Of a stretch of 55,227 nt of DNA, positions 10,784 to 21,000 are shown in pieces; position 1 is the first letter of the stretch, and each line of letters begins with the position of its first letter. The notes under the pieces were generated by a model. That model made no database searches, had not been told where the DNA came from, and saw only the letters and a list, made by a program, of their open reading frames with translations. Location: the IMG/VR virus record IMGVR_UViG_3300020455_000017, positions 1 through 55,227 of that record. One strand, given 5' to 3'. This stretch comes from a virus. Position numbers and translations under genes: made by a program.

Positions 10784-12316
10784 TTAGAATTCTATTACGA
10801 TTTTAATATCTTCTACTTGGTCGTTTGCACGACTGATTGATCTTCTATTATCTATGTAAACAACCTGACCGCTATTTGACTTAATCTCTGGTTTTGCGTA
10901 ACCGTTATTAAATCTCATACCGAGGTCATATTCGGTGTTATTAATAGTTCTAGAAGATGAGTTTGGAACTGCAGGGAAGTTTACATCTGGTTGCCCAGCT
11001 GCACCTGAAGTTGCACCACTTATAGGGTTGGAACCATCAAACTCGTTTTGTGTACCAGTAACTTCTGGGAAAATCCCATCAACAGCATTTTGATAGTACT
11101 TTAATAGTTTAGTAGTCGAGTTCCAGGATATAACTCTCGCACGAGCAGTGACGTTTGCACCACCAACAACTCTAGTTTGAGTGATAATTTCATCTGGGAC
11201 ATAATTACCTTGGAATGTAGGAGAGAATATAACTGCTTTAGTAGCAGAAACTGTAAGGTCTGATATCAACTCAGTTGTACCAAACTTAAGAGGATTGGTA
11301 ATTAAACCAATTCTTCTGTAGTCGTTATCAACTGGGAAATCTCCAGCACCTTCATCATATGATAGTTTGGCGTTAATCATGGTTCTGAAAGCACCAATTT
11401 CAACCACTGCATCACTTCCATGACCACCAGGAGGTGGAATGATAACATCAACCTGCCCACCAGTACCAGTACCAATACCTGTAATATTATCAACAGATAT
11501 TTTAGCAAAAGTATAACCAGTACCACCACTAGTAACAGTAGCAGAAATAATCTTACCTCCGTCTATAACAACGCTAAGACGACCACCAGTACCATCACCG
11601 TTGATAGAAACGTTATCATACGTTCCATTATTATAACCTGTACCTGCAGCAGTAATAACTACTGTATCAATTTCACCTTCAACAGCATTAGTTTTCACTG
11701 CAGCGTTAGTGAAAACTGGCATATAATCGTTCGAGAAGAACTTAAGAACAGATGCAACAGGAATAGTATACATGTACTTCCATCTATAACCATCACCAGT
11801 AGTAATGATTGAAGTAGATGTACCAGTAGGTTCAACAGTCGAGGGTTTTCCGTTAGGATCGCTAGGAGACGTTCCGTTATAGATGCACTTATATACTTGA
11901 TACTGAGAGTTTACAACGTAAAAGTCAGAATCATACAGTTTAGTAGCACCAGATGCAGCAGTTTTAGTTGGTGAATAATCATGACGATACATGTCATAGG
12001 TGAAACCTAATCCACCAGTAGTTTGTTCTGGGGAAACCCAGTCAATCCTACGAACAACCTGTACGGTATCAGCAGCAAGTACTCTTTTCAGAGAGATCAT
12101 ATCATCATATGATCCAGAGAATTCCGAAAATGAATCTACCGCTTGCGGTGGAGAGTTTTCGTTATCCCACGATTGTGGTCTTCCAATGAACAGATATACC
12201 CTATCACGATTGGCACCAGCTGCCGTATCGGATTGAGTCGCATCTGGACCTTCAAGTGCCTTAATGAATTTTTTTGCTGAAAAAATCCTAAATTGATCAG
12301 TTAATAGAGCTGCCAT
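10784..12316 (-). CDS. 8: Baseplate wedge protein gp8
   Basis: 510 codons, longer than T4 gp8 (334). The N-terminal third carries the features of cyanophage gp8: MAALLTDQFRIFSAKKFIKA, the segment RDRVYLFIGRPQSWDNENSP, then YDDMISLKRV, a VVRRIDW strand, YDMYRHDY, and SQYQVYKCIYNG with GDGYRWKYMYTIP. Two Gly/Tyr repeats (GTGYNNGTY and GTGYTFAKI) lie near residues 220-270. It would form a dimer in the wedge with gp7, gp6 and gp10-type partners. It is preceded by a late-type promoter in the 37-nt gap behind the 1461 aa gene and is followed after 4 nt by the 2390 aa gene. Confidence 0.88.
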   Translation of the reverse strand: MAALLTDQFRIFSAKKFIKALEGPDATQSDTAAGANRDRVYLFIGRPQSWDNENSPPQAVDSFSEFSGSYDDMISLKRVLAADTVQVVRRIDWVSPEQTTGGLGFTYDMYRHDYSPTKTAASGATKLYDSDFYVVNSQYQVYKCIYNGTSPSDPNGKPSTVEPTGTSTSIITTGDGYRWKYMYTIPVASVLKFFSNDYMPVFTNAAVKTNAVEGEIDTVVITAAGTGYNNGTYDNVSINGDGTGGRLSVVIDGGKIISATVTSGGTGYTFAKISVDNITGIGTGTGGQVDVIIPPPGGHGSDAVVEIGAFRTMINAKLSYDEGAGDFPVDNDYRRIGLITNPLKFGTTELISDLTVSATKAVIFSPTFQGNYVPDEIITQTRVVGGANVTARARVISWNSTTKLLKYYQNAVDGIFPEVTGTQNEFDGSNPISGATSGAAGQPDVNFPAVPNSSSRTINNTEYDLGMRFNNGYAKPEIKSNSGQVVYIDNRRSISRANDQVEDIKIVIEF

Positions 12317-12341
12317 GTCCTAGTGACTATTGTCCTCTTGT

Positions 12342-12350
12342 TTATTTATG
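12342..12350 (-). promoter_or_regulatory. T4-type late promoter candidate for gp8
   Basis: The minus strand reads CATAAATAAAC immediately behind the stop of the 1461 aa gene (12354), 26-34 nt upstream of the gp8 start. It is the same core as at 3056-3065 and 44409-44417. Confidence 0.55.
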
Positions 12351-12353
12351 TCG

Positions 12354-15300
12354 TTACGCACGAACCTGTGTTTGATACTCAATTCTTTTAATTCTATAAG
12401 AAGCACCACCAGTACCTGTGCAGAGTTCTCCACCCAATACTGCCTGTGCTATAGCACCGCTTGAAGTGCTATTAAATTTACCATCTAGTATATTATTAGA
12501 ACTATCCGTAAATAAAACATATGGATGATCATAATACTGACTATCTATAGTTTTCTTATATCCATAACCACCATTAGTTATATTGATTGATGCAACTTGG
12601 TCTCCTGCAATCGTCATTACTGCAGTACCAGTTGCCTGTATATCACCCATAGGACCACCCCAGTTTATCGTTTCCGCATTTCTGGTTTCACTTGTAGGTG
12701 ATAATAGTCCTTGTATTTCTAAAAGCGGAATTGCACTATAGTTAGTTCCTGGATTTTGAATGATAAAATCAATTATACTGGAATTGTGAGAGAACTCATA
12801 AAGTAAACCATTAACTCCAACATTTATATTACCAGTGTTAAATGGTGTTACTGCTTTAAGAACCAATATTTGATTTGTAGTATCCCAAGAAACAACTGTT
12901 CCTTGAACTCCAGATATAGAACCAGTAACAATTTCATTAACGTTATAACTACCACCATTACCAGTGGCGTTATCAAGATATAATGTAGTAAGTGCAGTAT
13001 GTTCTACACCATCACTCAATCCACCTGCAGTTGATATAGTCGCATACTTAAATGGTATATCACCATCTTTAATACTATCTCCAACTTGGAATAAAGTTGT
13101 ATTCTGACCACCCAATGTTTCTTCAATACCGTAAAGTGAACTAAAGATACCACCATCTAATTGTATCTGATTTTCATAATCTGTTGATGTATTTACTAAG
13201 TCAGGAATACCATCACCTATTGATGTAGGCAAAATATCTTGGAATGCTTTATCCTGTAAAGTCGAAATAGGTACTGTTAAAGTTGTTATTACACTATTTT
13301 GTAAATCAAGAATAGTGTGTGGTTGATATGCTGAATTAGCACTATCAGCAACACCACCATCAAACTGTACAATAGCATCTTCTGTAGATGGAATACCAGC
13401 ATCAATAAATGCTAATTCATCAACTTCAAATGTAACAAGTAACTCTCTAGTAGAAGAATCCCAATCATATACTTTAGCAATCTTGTTACCAGCATTTTCA
13501 ACTCTTCTAATAACACGGTCACCTACCTTGAATTTGTAGTTTGAACTACCATCTTCTGCGTTCTGTCCAGCATCAAGTATAACTCTCTGGTCGTAATTAA
13601 AATTAACACCTCTAGTTATACCAGAGAATTTACCAGCTGCTTTACTTGTATATGATATAGTTTCCTTATTAATAATAAGTTTTCCAGAACCAGGATATGC
13701 ATCAGTAGAATCAACAAATACTGTTGTATCCGATGCAGTCATATCCTTAACAAGACCAGTAAGATAATTTGCACCTGAGTTATATGCCTGTCTTGCTCTA
13801 GTCTTACGTTTAAGATTAACGAGTTTTGTGAATATAACAGATGGTTGAGAAGTATATCCTTTACCTTGATCAGTAACTGTTATAGAACTAATAGAACCTT
13901 GAGAAATAGTTGCAATTGCTTTTGCACCTAAACCTCCACCACCATTGATTAAAATGTAAGGAGGTTCTTGATAATATTCACCACTATCTACAACAGATAT
14001 TGAAGTAACCTTACCTAAAGTATCAATCGCAGCAGCACCTTCTGCACCAGATCCACCACCACCTTCAAAGATTAATGTTGGGGGAGATGCATATTGCCTA
14101 CCACCACTAAGTAGTGAAAGACCCGTAATTGTTTGAACTGTTGGACTTCCTGTAGCACCTGTTCCTGTACCACCTAAAATTCTTGCAGTTGCAGAACCAA
14201 AATAGTTATCACCCTTTTGGGTCATCTTAACGTAAGCAATCGTACCTGGATTATCGGTACTTAAAACAACCTCACCTTCTGCACCAGCAGGGAATACATT
14301 GTTTGCTTCAGGAGGTGTATCGCCTTCAAATAAAGGAACTCCGTAAAATCTTGGACCAATAACATAAGGAAAAACAGGAGTACCTGCACCATCCTCTGTC
14401 ATAAAGTAAGCATACGTTCCATTTGGATACTCAGGAGTTACTCCAAACTTACCATTATGCTCATCTAAAGTTCCAACAGGTTGCACATATTTCCAATTAC
14501 TAGTAGTGCCACTTGTATGTACAGGTTGTGATCCACCACTACTAATAGCAGCAGTTGCTTCATAAATTATTCCAGATGAGTTTCTTACAGTAGCATATTG
14601 AGCATAAGCAGTACCACTATCCCAAGTAGATGAATTATCCCAAATATTATCCTGAACTACATCACCAAGAATATAACCTTCCTGAACAGTTCTTACACCA
14701 ACAGATGCCGTTGTTTCAGCAAATGTATATAATGCAGTGATAGAATTTGAAGGTACTGTAAACCTTAATTCTCTTGCAGTAGCTGTATCAAATCCAGCTA
14801 AGTATTCAGTATATGTTTTTTCTACACTTTCTAAGTAATACTTAACTCCTGTAGTGTAAACGTACGATGCAGTACCTGCTACACCAGCATGCCAACCATC
14901 TTCAGTAGATGATATTAGTAGTGCTTCATTATCATTACTAGCATCATTTTGCTGGAAGACATATGTTTTCCCTCTCTTCAAATCTAAGAATGGTGGAGTA
15001 GTACCACCAAATAAGAACTTACCACTAGAAACAGTTACAACAAATGTTTCTGTAGATGCTGTAATTACCTCTGGTCTACCACCATCAAGTTCCCCAGTTG
15101 TTTTAAATCTAAATCCAGATACTTCTTTAGCAACAGTACCAGTAGAGGTATATCCATAAGGTCCGTAAATAGGATATCCATCAAATGACATACCAACAAT
15201 CTTGGAATGTCCATCAGCATGTCTTGAATAATCAGGACCAGTTGCAAAAAAGTCAGTTACGTAATAATCATTAGCTAATGGGTCGTCATCGATCTCTGCC

Positions 15301-16739
15301 TCAAACGTAATATATCCCTCATCTCCAGCATATCCAGACATATATCTGTGATGCTTACAAAAATAATAAATGCGATTAGTATTTTCATCAGCATTCATTA
15401 TCAATAATGGTTGGAACTCATTCTCATAATCCGCAGCAGGATAATCTAAAGAAGTGCTGTTGTAATAAAGAGTACCACCATTTAATGTACCATCAGCAGT
15501 TATGCTAAACTGCATAGGGTGTCCTTGAGTATGAGTACCAGTTATACCATTACTGCTATCTGATTGGTTCCAAATAATTAAATAATTTCTTTGAACCTTA
15601 ATATTTTGTGGTGCAAAGTAATATGTTCCTGAAATAAATGGACCAAATTCATCAGAATCTGTACCAAAATCGATATAAAAAATACCGTTGGGTAATAATG
15701 TAGGGACTGTATTAATTTTAAATCCAAATCCTGTTGATCCTAAAACTAAATCTTGATCATTAAAAGTTCCACTTGTTTGTCTAAGATATATTCTAGTAAT
15801 ATTATTACTACCATCTCTAACAATTTTTGCAACTTCACCTCTACCATTTCCACTAATTACATCAACAGTTCTTCCTACTTCAATAGTTCCTATAGATTCA
15901 TCAATATTAGTAACTGTTAACATGATATTATCAAATTCTACTTTGACATACCATGTAAATTGGATTAAGTTACCAAATTCAAAAGTACCATTTTTAAGTG
16001 CAAATTCATTAAGAACTCTACTTGATTGATAATAACTAATATTATTCTCAACTACAGCATCATATGTTGTATTATTCTTTACGTAACTGTTCTTTACACT
16101 ATCAAGAGCAAATCCTGGAAATGGATTACCATCTGGACCCCATTCTGGAGTATGTAATAAACCACCATTCGCTAAAATACCTGTAACCTTATCTGGTTGT
16201 GCTTCTCTAGTACCAGGATTAGGAACGTCTTTACCACCTCTATAAATGAAAGTCTGATCAAATGCCCTATCAACTAAAGGACCACCACCAGGAACCCTCT
16301 CAGCCTGTGTAGGAGTGGGTTTGGGATGGTTATCAGATTGTATCCTTAATCTATCAGTCTTTTGTGGTGGTGTAGCAGTATTTAAAGCAAATAAACCAGT
16401 AGTAGGGGAATTTGGATGTGATTGCCAAACCTTATTAATATCAAATGAATCTACTACATTGGGAGTTTCTGCTTGAGGATAAATTCCCAATCTTAAAGGA
16501 TCGTATCCCTTACCTCTATTAAGAACACGTACATGGATTATTCTACCAGAATCCTGATCTATAATAGGATATAATAATGCTTCTTGAGTCGGAGTACCAC
16601 AACCCGTCACCGTCAACCTTGGAGGGTCTGCTGATGTATATCCAGTACCTCCGTTGACTACTTTGACTGCACGAACACCAAATACTTCATCAAAAATTGG
16701 TTCGATTACAGCACCACTTCCAGAAACAGTTCTTGCCAT
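12354..16739 (-). CDS. 1461 aa virion protein with YHYH domain and Gly/Tyr repeats
   Basis: N-terminal Gly/Tyr repeats (VVNGGTGYTSADPPRLTV, RVLNRGKGYDP) are followed by a central YHYH-type domain: GMSFDGYPIYGPYGY near residues 515-535 and the matching C-terminal part (LDEHNGKFGVTPEYPNGTYAY) near 760-780. Between them (about residues 580-690) is a segment resembling a degraded cupredoxin-like domain: LKRGKTYVFQQNDASNDNEA and ELRFTVPSNSITALYTF, where the usual His and Cys ligands are absent. After residue 830 there are more GGSGYxxxPxVxIxGGGG repeats. It lies 3 nt after the 408 aa gene. It is probably a baseplate-associated decoration or adhesin; the role is inferred. Confidence 0.8.
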   Translation of the reverse strand: MARTVSGSGAVIEPIFDEVFGVRAVKVVNGGTGYTSADPPRLTVTGCGTPTQEALLYPIIDQDSGRIIHVRVLNRGKGYDPLRLGIYPQAETPNVVDSFDINKVWQSHPNSPTTGLFALNTATPPQKTDRLRIQSDNHPKPTPTQAERVPGGGPLVDRAFDQTFIYRGGKDVPNPGTREAQPDKVTGILANGGLLHTPEWGPDGNPFPGFALDSVKNSYVKNNTTYDAVVENNISYYQSSRVLNEFALKNGTFEFGNLIQFTWYVKVEFDNIMLTVTNIDESIGTIEVGRTVDVISGNGRGEVAKIVRDGSNNITRIYLRQTSGTFNDQDLVLGSTGFGFKINTVPTLLPNGIFYIDFGTDSDEFGPFISGTYYFAPQNIKVQRNYLIIWNQSDSSNGITGTHTQGHPMQFSITADGTLNGGTLYYNSTSLDYPAADYENEFQPLLIMNADENTNRIYYFCKHHRYMSGYAGDEGYITFEAEIDDDPLANDYYVTDFFATGPDYSRHADGHSKIVGMSFDGYPIYGPYGYTSTGTVAKEVSGFRFKTTGELDGGRPEVITASTETFVVTVSSGKFLFGGTTPPFLDLKRGKTYVFQQNDASNDNEALLISSTEDGWHAGVAGTASYVYTTGVKYYLESVEKTYTEYLAGFDTATARELRFTVPSNSITALYTFAETTASVGVRTVQEGYILGDVVQDNIWDNSSTWDSGTAYAQYATVRNSSGIIYEATAAISSGGSQPVHTSGTTSNWKYVQPVGTLDEHNGKFGVTPEYPNGTYAYFMTEDGAGTPVFPYVIGPRFYGVPLFEGDTPPEANNVFPAGAEGEVVLSTDNPGTIAYVKMTQKGDNYFGSATARILGGTGTGATGSPTVQTITGLSLLSGGRQYASPPTLIFEGGGGSGAEGAAAIDTLGKVTSISVVDSGEYYQEPPYILINGGGGLGAKAIATISQGSISSITVTDQGKGYTSQPSVIFTKLVNLKRKTRARQAYNSGANYLTGLVKDMTASDTTVFVDSTDAYPGSGKLIINKETISYTSKAAGKFSGITRGVNFNYDQRVILDAGQNAEDGSSNYKFKVGDRVIRRVENAGNKIAKVYDWDSSTRELLVTFEVDELAFIDAGIPSTEDAIVQFDGGVADSANSAYQPHTILDLQNSVITTLTVPISTLQDKAFQDILPTSIGDGIPDLVNTSTDYENQIQLDGGIFSSLYGIEETLGGQNTTLFQVGDSIKDGDIPFKYATISTAGGLSDGVEHTALTTLYLDNATGNGGSYNVNEIVTGSISGVQGTVVSWDTTNQILVLKAVTPFNTGNINVGVNGLLYEFSHNSSIIDFIIQNPGTNYSAIPLLEIQGLLSPTSETRNAETINWGGPMGDIQATGTAVMTIAGDQVASINITNGGYGYKKTIDSQYYDHPYVLFTDSSNNILDGKFNSTSSGAIAQAVLGGELCTGTGGASYRIKRIEYQTQVRA

Positions 16740-16742
16740 TTA

Positions 16743-17969
16743 TTAACTCACAACGTTAATTTGTCCTTGCATCGCAGCATGGATTGTACATTGATAGTAA
16801 AGTGTGCTTGGAGCATTCATAGGTACAGTCCAATAAAGAACCGCAGTTCCACTACCAGATTGACCATCTGTATATGGAGTACCACTCAATCCTTGAGTAC
16901 TTTGTATTCTAAAAGGATGTGCAGTAGATTGTATAGTATTGTCAAATGCATAAGTAAATCCTCTTTGAACATACAAAGTAGGATCACTTTGAGGAGATGC
17001 AAAACCAGGTCCATTGATAGTATAATCAGATGAACCACTTGCATTTACTTCCCACCATATAATTGGACTTCTAGTTACAATCCAACCAGTTCCATTATAG
17101 AATAATGAATCACCTTGTACTACACTAGAAGTATCAGTATCTGTTAAAGCAGCAAGTGTAGTTGTTAAAGTTCCAGAGAAGTTGATTGTACAAGTATCTC
17201 CAGAAATTGCAGTAGTTATATTTGTGCCACCTGCAATAGTTAATGTGTCTGTCTGACTATTTGCTGTTGTTGTACCAGTATCACCTACAATAGATGACCA
17301 AAGGTTAATAGAAGAAATACCAGCAGAATCATCTCCAGGTTTCCACTTACTAGCAGTAGAATCCCATTTCAAAACTTGGTTATTAGTAGGAGCAGCCGTT
17401 GTAGTATCAACGTCTGATAAAAGATCAACACTAGAATATTCTGTTGCAACCTTTGCCCTAACATCACCAGCACCGCCAGCAGTAATATTAATGTTTACAT
17501 ATGGATTGTCATCACCATCTACAGTAAAGAAATATCCCGTGTATGTCGCTGCAGCAGGAGCTGCACCAACACTAGCATACTCATTCTTATACTTTACCTT
17601 TGTTGGTAAATCTATTGTTCCATCACTACCTTCAAATGTGTTAGTAACACCACCATTAGATATTGTTACATCTCCAGTCCCATTAGGAGCAATTACTATA
17701 TTGCCATTGGTACTAGAAATAATGGAATTTCCATTAACATCTAAAGCTGATGTTAAATTGGAATAATCCGACGGGAGAAAACTAGAACCATTATAACGCA
17801 ACACCTGACCAACAGCAGGGTTAGTAACGCTGAGGGTTAATGTTGTACCGTTACCAATAGCACTGTAAATCTCATTAAAGTTATCATTTATCTTGTCACC
17901 ACCAACTCTCAGAGTATCCCCTGTATTGTCGTTTGCTGCAGTACCAAGACCTAGAGATTGTTTAGCCAT
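16743..17969 (-). CDS. 408 aa virion protein with cupredoxin-like C-terminal domain
   Basis: The N-terminus (MAKQSLGLGTAANDNTGDTL, then GGDKINDNFNEIYSAIG) is a recurring N-terminal module of marine myovirus structural proteins. The middle is Thr/Asn-rich beta sequence. The last 90 residues resemble a small blue-copper (cupredoxin) fold: RGFTYAFDN strand, H351 in AHPFRIQ, then LYYQCTIHAAMQGQINV with C394, H397 and M400. This gives a full type-1 copper ligand set, with C-X2-H-X2-M spacing as in amicyanin. A late-type promoter lies just upstream. Whether the domain binds copper in the virion is not known. It may instead be only a stable beta-sandwich module. Confidence 0.8.
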   Translation of the reverse strand: MAKQSLGLGTAANDNTGDTLRVGGDKINDNFNEIYSAIGNGTTLTLSVTNPAVGQVLRYNGSSFLPSDYSNLTSALDVNGNSIISSTNGNIVIAPNGTGDVTISNGGVTNTFEGSDGTIDLPTKVKYKNEYASVGAAPAAATYTGYFFTVDGDDNPYVNINITAGGAGDVRAKVATEYSSVDLLSDVDTTTAAPTNNQVLKWDSTASKWKPGDDSAGISSINLWSSIVGDTGTTTANSQTDTLTIAGGTNITTAISGDTCTINFSGTLTTTLAALTDTDTSSVVQGDSLFYNGTGWIVTRSPIIWWEVNASGSSDYTINGPGFASPQSDPTLYVQRGFTYAFDNTIQSTAHPFRIQSTQGLSGTPYTDGQSGSGTAVLYWTVPMNAPSTLYYQCTIHAAMQGQINVVS

Positions 17970-17987
17970 TACTCGCTACTTTTTTAG

Positions 17988-17997
17988 TTATTTATTA
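17988..17997 (-). promoter_or_regulatory. Possible T4-type late promoter
   Basis: The minus strand reads TAATAAATAA in the 36-nt gap between the giant gene and the 408 aa gene, 19-28 nt from the start at 17969. It contains the AATAAATA core but is a weaker match than the CATAAATAA sites. Confidence 0.4.
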
Positions 17998-18005
17998 GTG
18001 TTTGA

Positions 18006-21000
18006 TTATCCTATTTCAGGATCGACGAATTCTTCTCCATAAGCACTTAAGTCAGGAGCAGTCCAATCGTCAGGGACTGAGGTTTCAACTGCGATACCTG
18101 GAGTTTCATATCCAGATCCAGGATTACTTATTTCAACACCACCAACACCAACTAGTGCCTTGATAGAACCCTCAAAACCAGAGATCGAGTCAATTCTTAC
18201 TGTTGGTCTAGAAGTATATCCAGATCCACCAGCAGTAACTTGGACTGTATCTATGAACCCTTGGGTTATTGCTGCTGATCCTTGAGCATCCTTACCAAAG
18301 ACTGATCCAAGATAGTCGAAGGTGATTAAGGAGTTTGATGATTCAATAACAGCAACTTCTCTGGAGTCTGTCTCACCTTGGATGTCAATAAAGTCACCTG
18401 GTTCGACTGGAGGTACAACCTCAGCAGCATCAACGTCTGCCTCAGAACCAACGTAGGAGAAGGCAACGAATGTCGATCCCACACGAGGAATTTCAGAGAA
18501 GATAATTCTAGAACCAACAATTTCAAAACCAATTCCAGGTTCCTGAAGAACACCGTTAAGCGAAACAAGAATATTGTTTTCTGGACGTATGGTAGAAGAT
18601 TGAACACCTTCTGTTAGTGTTAGTGAGTAGAATACATCATTACGTTTAAGGTTGAATGACTGACGTAAGGAGTCGAACTCGAAGGATATATCATCCAACT
18701 GTCTCAACTTACCTACGTAGAACCCTGTAAATGATGCTCCTAGATCTGGTGCTTCTGTAAACTGTATAGTGTCTGAGAACGCTGTATATGCGTTTGCAGC
18801 ACCTGGAGGTTGCAGAATACCATTAACGAATACCAATAGGTGTCCAGCAGGATCTGGAAGGTATGAAGTACCATTCTGTTGTGTTAACTTGAATGATGTT
18901 GTAGTACCATCAAATCCTTTAAATGCTCTCTTCACACGTGCCTTGAGATCAACCTTAGTCAATATGATTGACTCGTAACTTTCAGGTCCAACAATTGCAT
19001 CCTTAAGATCAAATGTTCCAACTATGTCTGAAAGATATAATCTCTTATTAACACCACTAACTCTAATATCTTGTACTTGTGCTGCAGCAGCACCAGGTGT
19101 CACAACCCTTGTACTTACAGTTGCGTAACCAATTGGATTTGATTCAAGTCCATAATCACCAATGAAGTCACCTAGAGCAAATGATCCAGCGTATTCAGTC
19201 ACGTATATGTAATTATTATCAAGATCCAATTCAGTTATATAACCAAATGTGTTTGTATCTTGAATACCAGCATTTACCTTATAAATCTTATTTCCAACAG
19301 TAAAGTTATTCAATCCACTAACAATAGCAATTTGTAATCTAGTGTATCCAGTAGAAGCAATTCTACTACCAATACCAATATCAAGACCAGCAAATTTAGA
19401 AACTTCGATATACTGTCTAGAATTTTCAGGATAAACAACACACGTGGTTTCAAATGTTCCATTTAATGTTTCAGTATCAACTGTCAATGTACCACCAGTA
19501 TTTGTAAGTACAGCAGCATCAGTCTTAATAAATCCTGTAGGAGTTGCAGTAGCACCACTTGTATATCCTTTGAATGGGATATCATTAACGAATGAACCCT
19601 TAAGATCAATAATTTGAATTCTACTTTCTATTGCACTAATTTGAGCAGTTGTTGAGTTTGTAGCACCAACAAGTGTGTCTGTAATTGCCCAAGGACCAGC
19701 AGTTACACGTACATCTAAGTACTTGTAGTTTTCATCCTGATGGAATCCGTAAACAACACCAGTAATAGATGGAGCACCTTGTTTAGTGACTACCTCATTC
19801 ATACTGAACGGACCATCGGTAATATCACCATCAATTCTAAATCTTTGGTATGCTTGTACTACCCTACCCTCGTTCATGGTAATATCTTCTAGTTCTGCAT
19901 AAGCATCACTAGTTAAACCATATAAGAAGTCTGCAGATTGGAGTCCACCACCAACACCAGCAGGAATGGAACGTGTACCATAGGTTAATGTTGGGATACT
20001 AAGTCCATTGACTTGTGCTATTCCTGTGTAATAAGTATCTTGCTTTAATTGCTCACGTAAAAGATTTAAATTAGATCTTACAATACCACTAACAGATCTC
20101 TTATCATACTCGGCAGCTGCTGGTATACTAAAGAACTTAAGGAACGTAGAACTTGGACCAGGTGAGGTTAAAGTATCATCTAGTGCCTGAAGAGTATATT
20201 CTTCAAGACGATCTAGTGCGTAGTTCTTAATATTAAATTCTGCATCAGCAAAGAATACCTTACCATCTACAGATGTATAAGGATCTAATGCACCTTTATT
20301 GAGTTTTGCACCCCAAACATAAGCACCATTACTATTATTACCTGCATATATTTGAGCATTGTTAGTGTCGTTAATGATAATTTCTGCTTGTAAAGCTGAG
20401 AAACCAAACGAGAATGTAGCGGTGATATATGCTCTATACCAACCATCACCGTAAGGAACAACTCCATATGCGTCTCCTGTAACACCACCTTGAGGTGTGA
20501 ATAGAGATCCAATAACTCCATTAGTCAAGTTAAGATCAAAGAATACTCTTTGAACACCAGACTGACCTTCATCTAAATCTAGTTGTATACGACATCTATT
20601 AAGTTCACCCGCCTTAATGAATACTGACCATGTATATGTTTGAGTTGACTGGTTAGTAAGAGAACCTTCGTCAAACTTATTATTAGTATCGTCAAACTTA
20701 ATAACACCATCATCCCATGTATCAGAAGAACTTAAAGTATAATTTCTAATGATTGAGTGTAGATCATTATCTGCGGTAGATACAATCTTTTCGGCAGTAG
20801 GAGTTGCATCTGGTGATGTGATAGCATCTTCAGTAATAAACATCTTATTACCAGACCAATCAAGAGTGAATGCTTCTGGATTTGCAAATAAGTTAACTCC
20901 AGAAATTTGACCACTAATATTAGAAGTAATCAATCTAGCAGTTGCAAGTGTTTTAACATTTGCTGGATTGTTATAGTAATGATAATCATCACTAACTCCA

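Noticed and set aside
11420-11812. Plus-strand open frames within the virion genes (for example 130 codons here, 106 codons at 40993-41313)
   Set aside because: They lie antisense to long, well-supported genes, have Ser/Thr/Asn-rich or repetitive translations that mirror the opposite strand, and lack ribosome binding sites and promoters.
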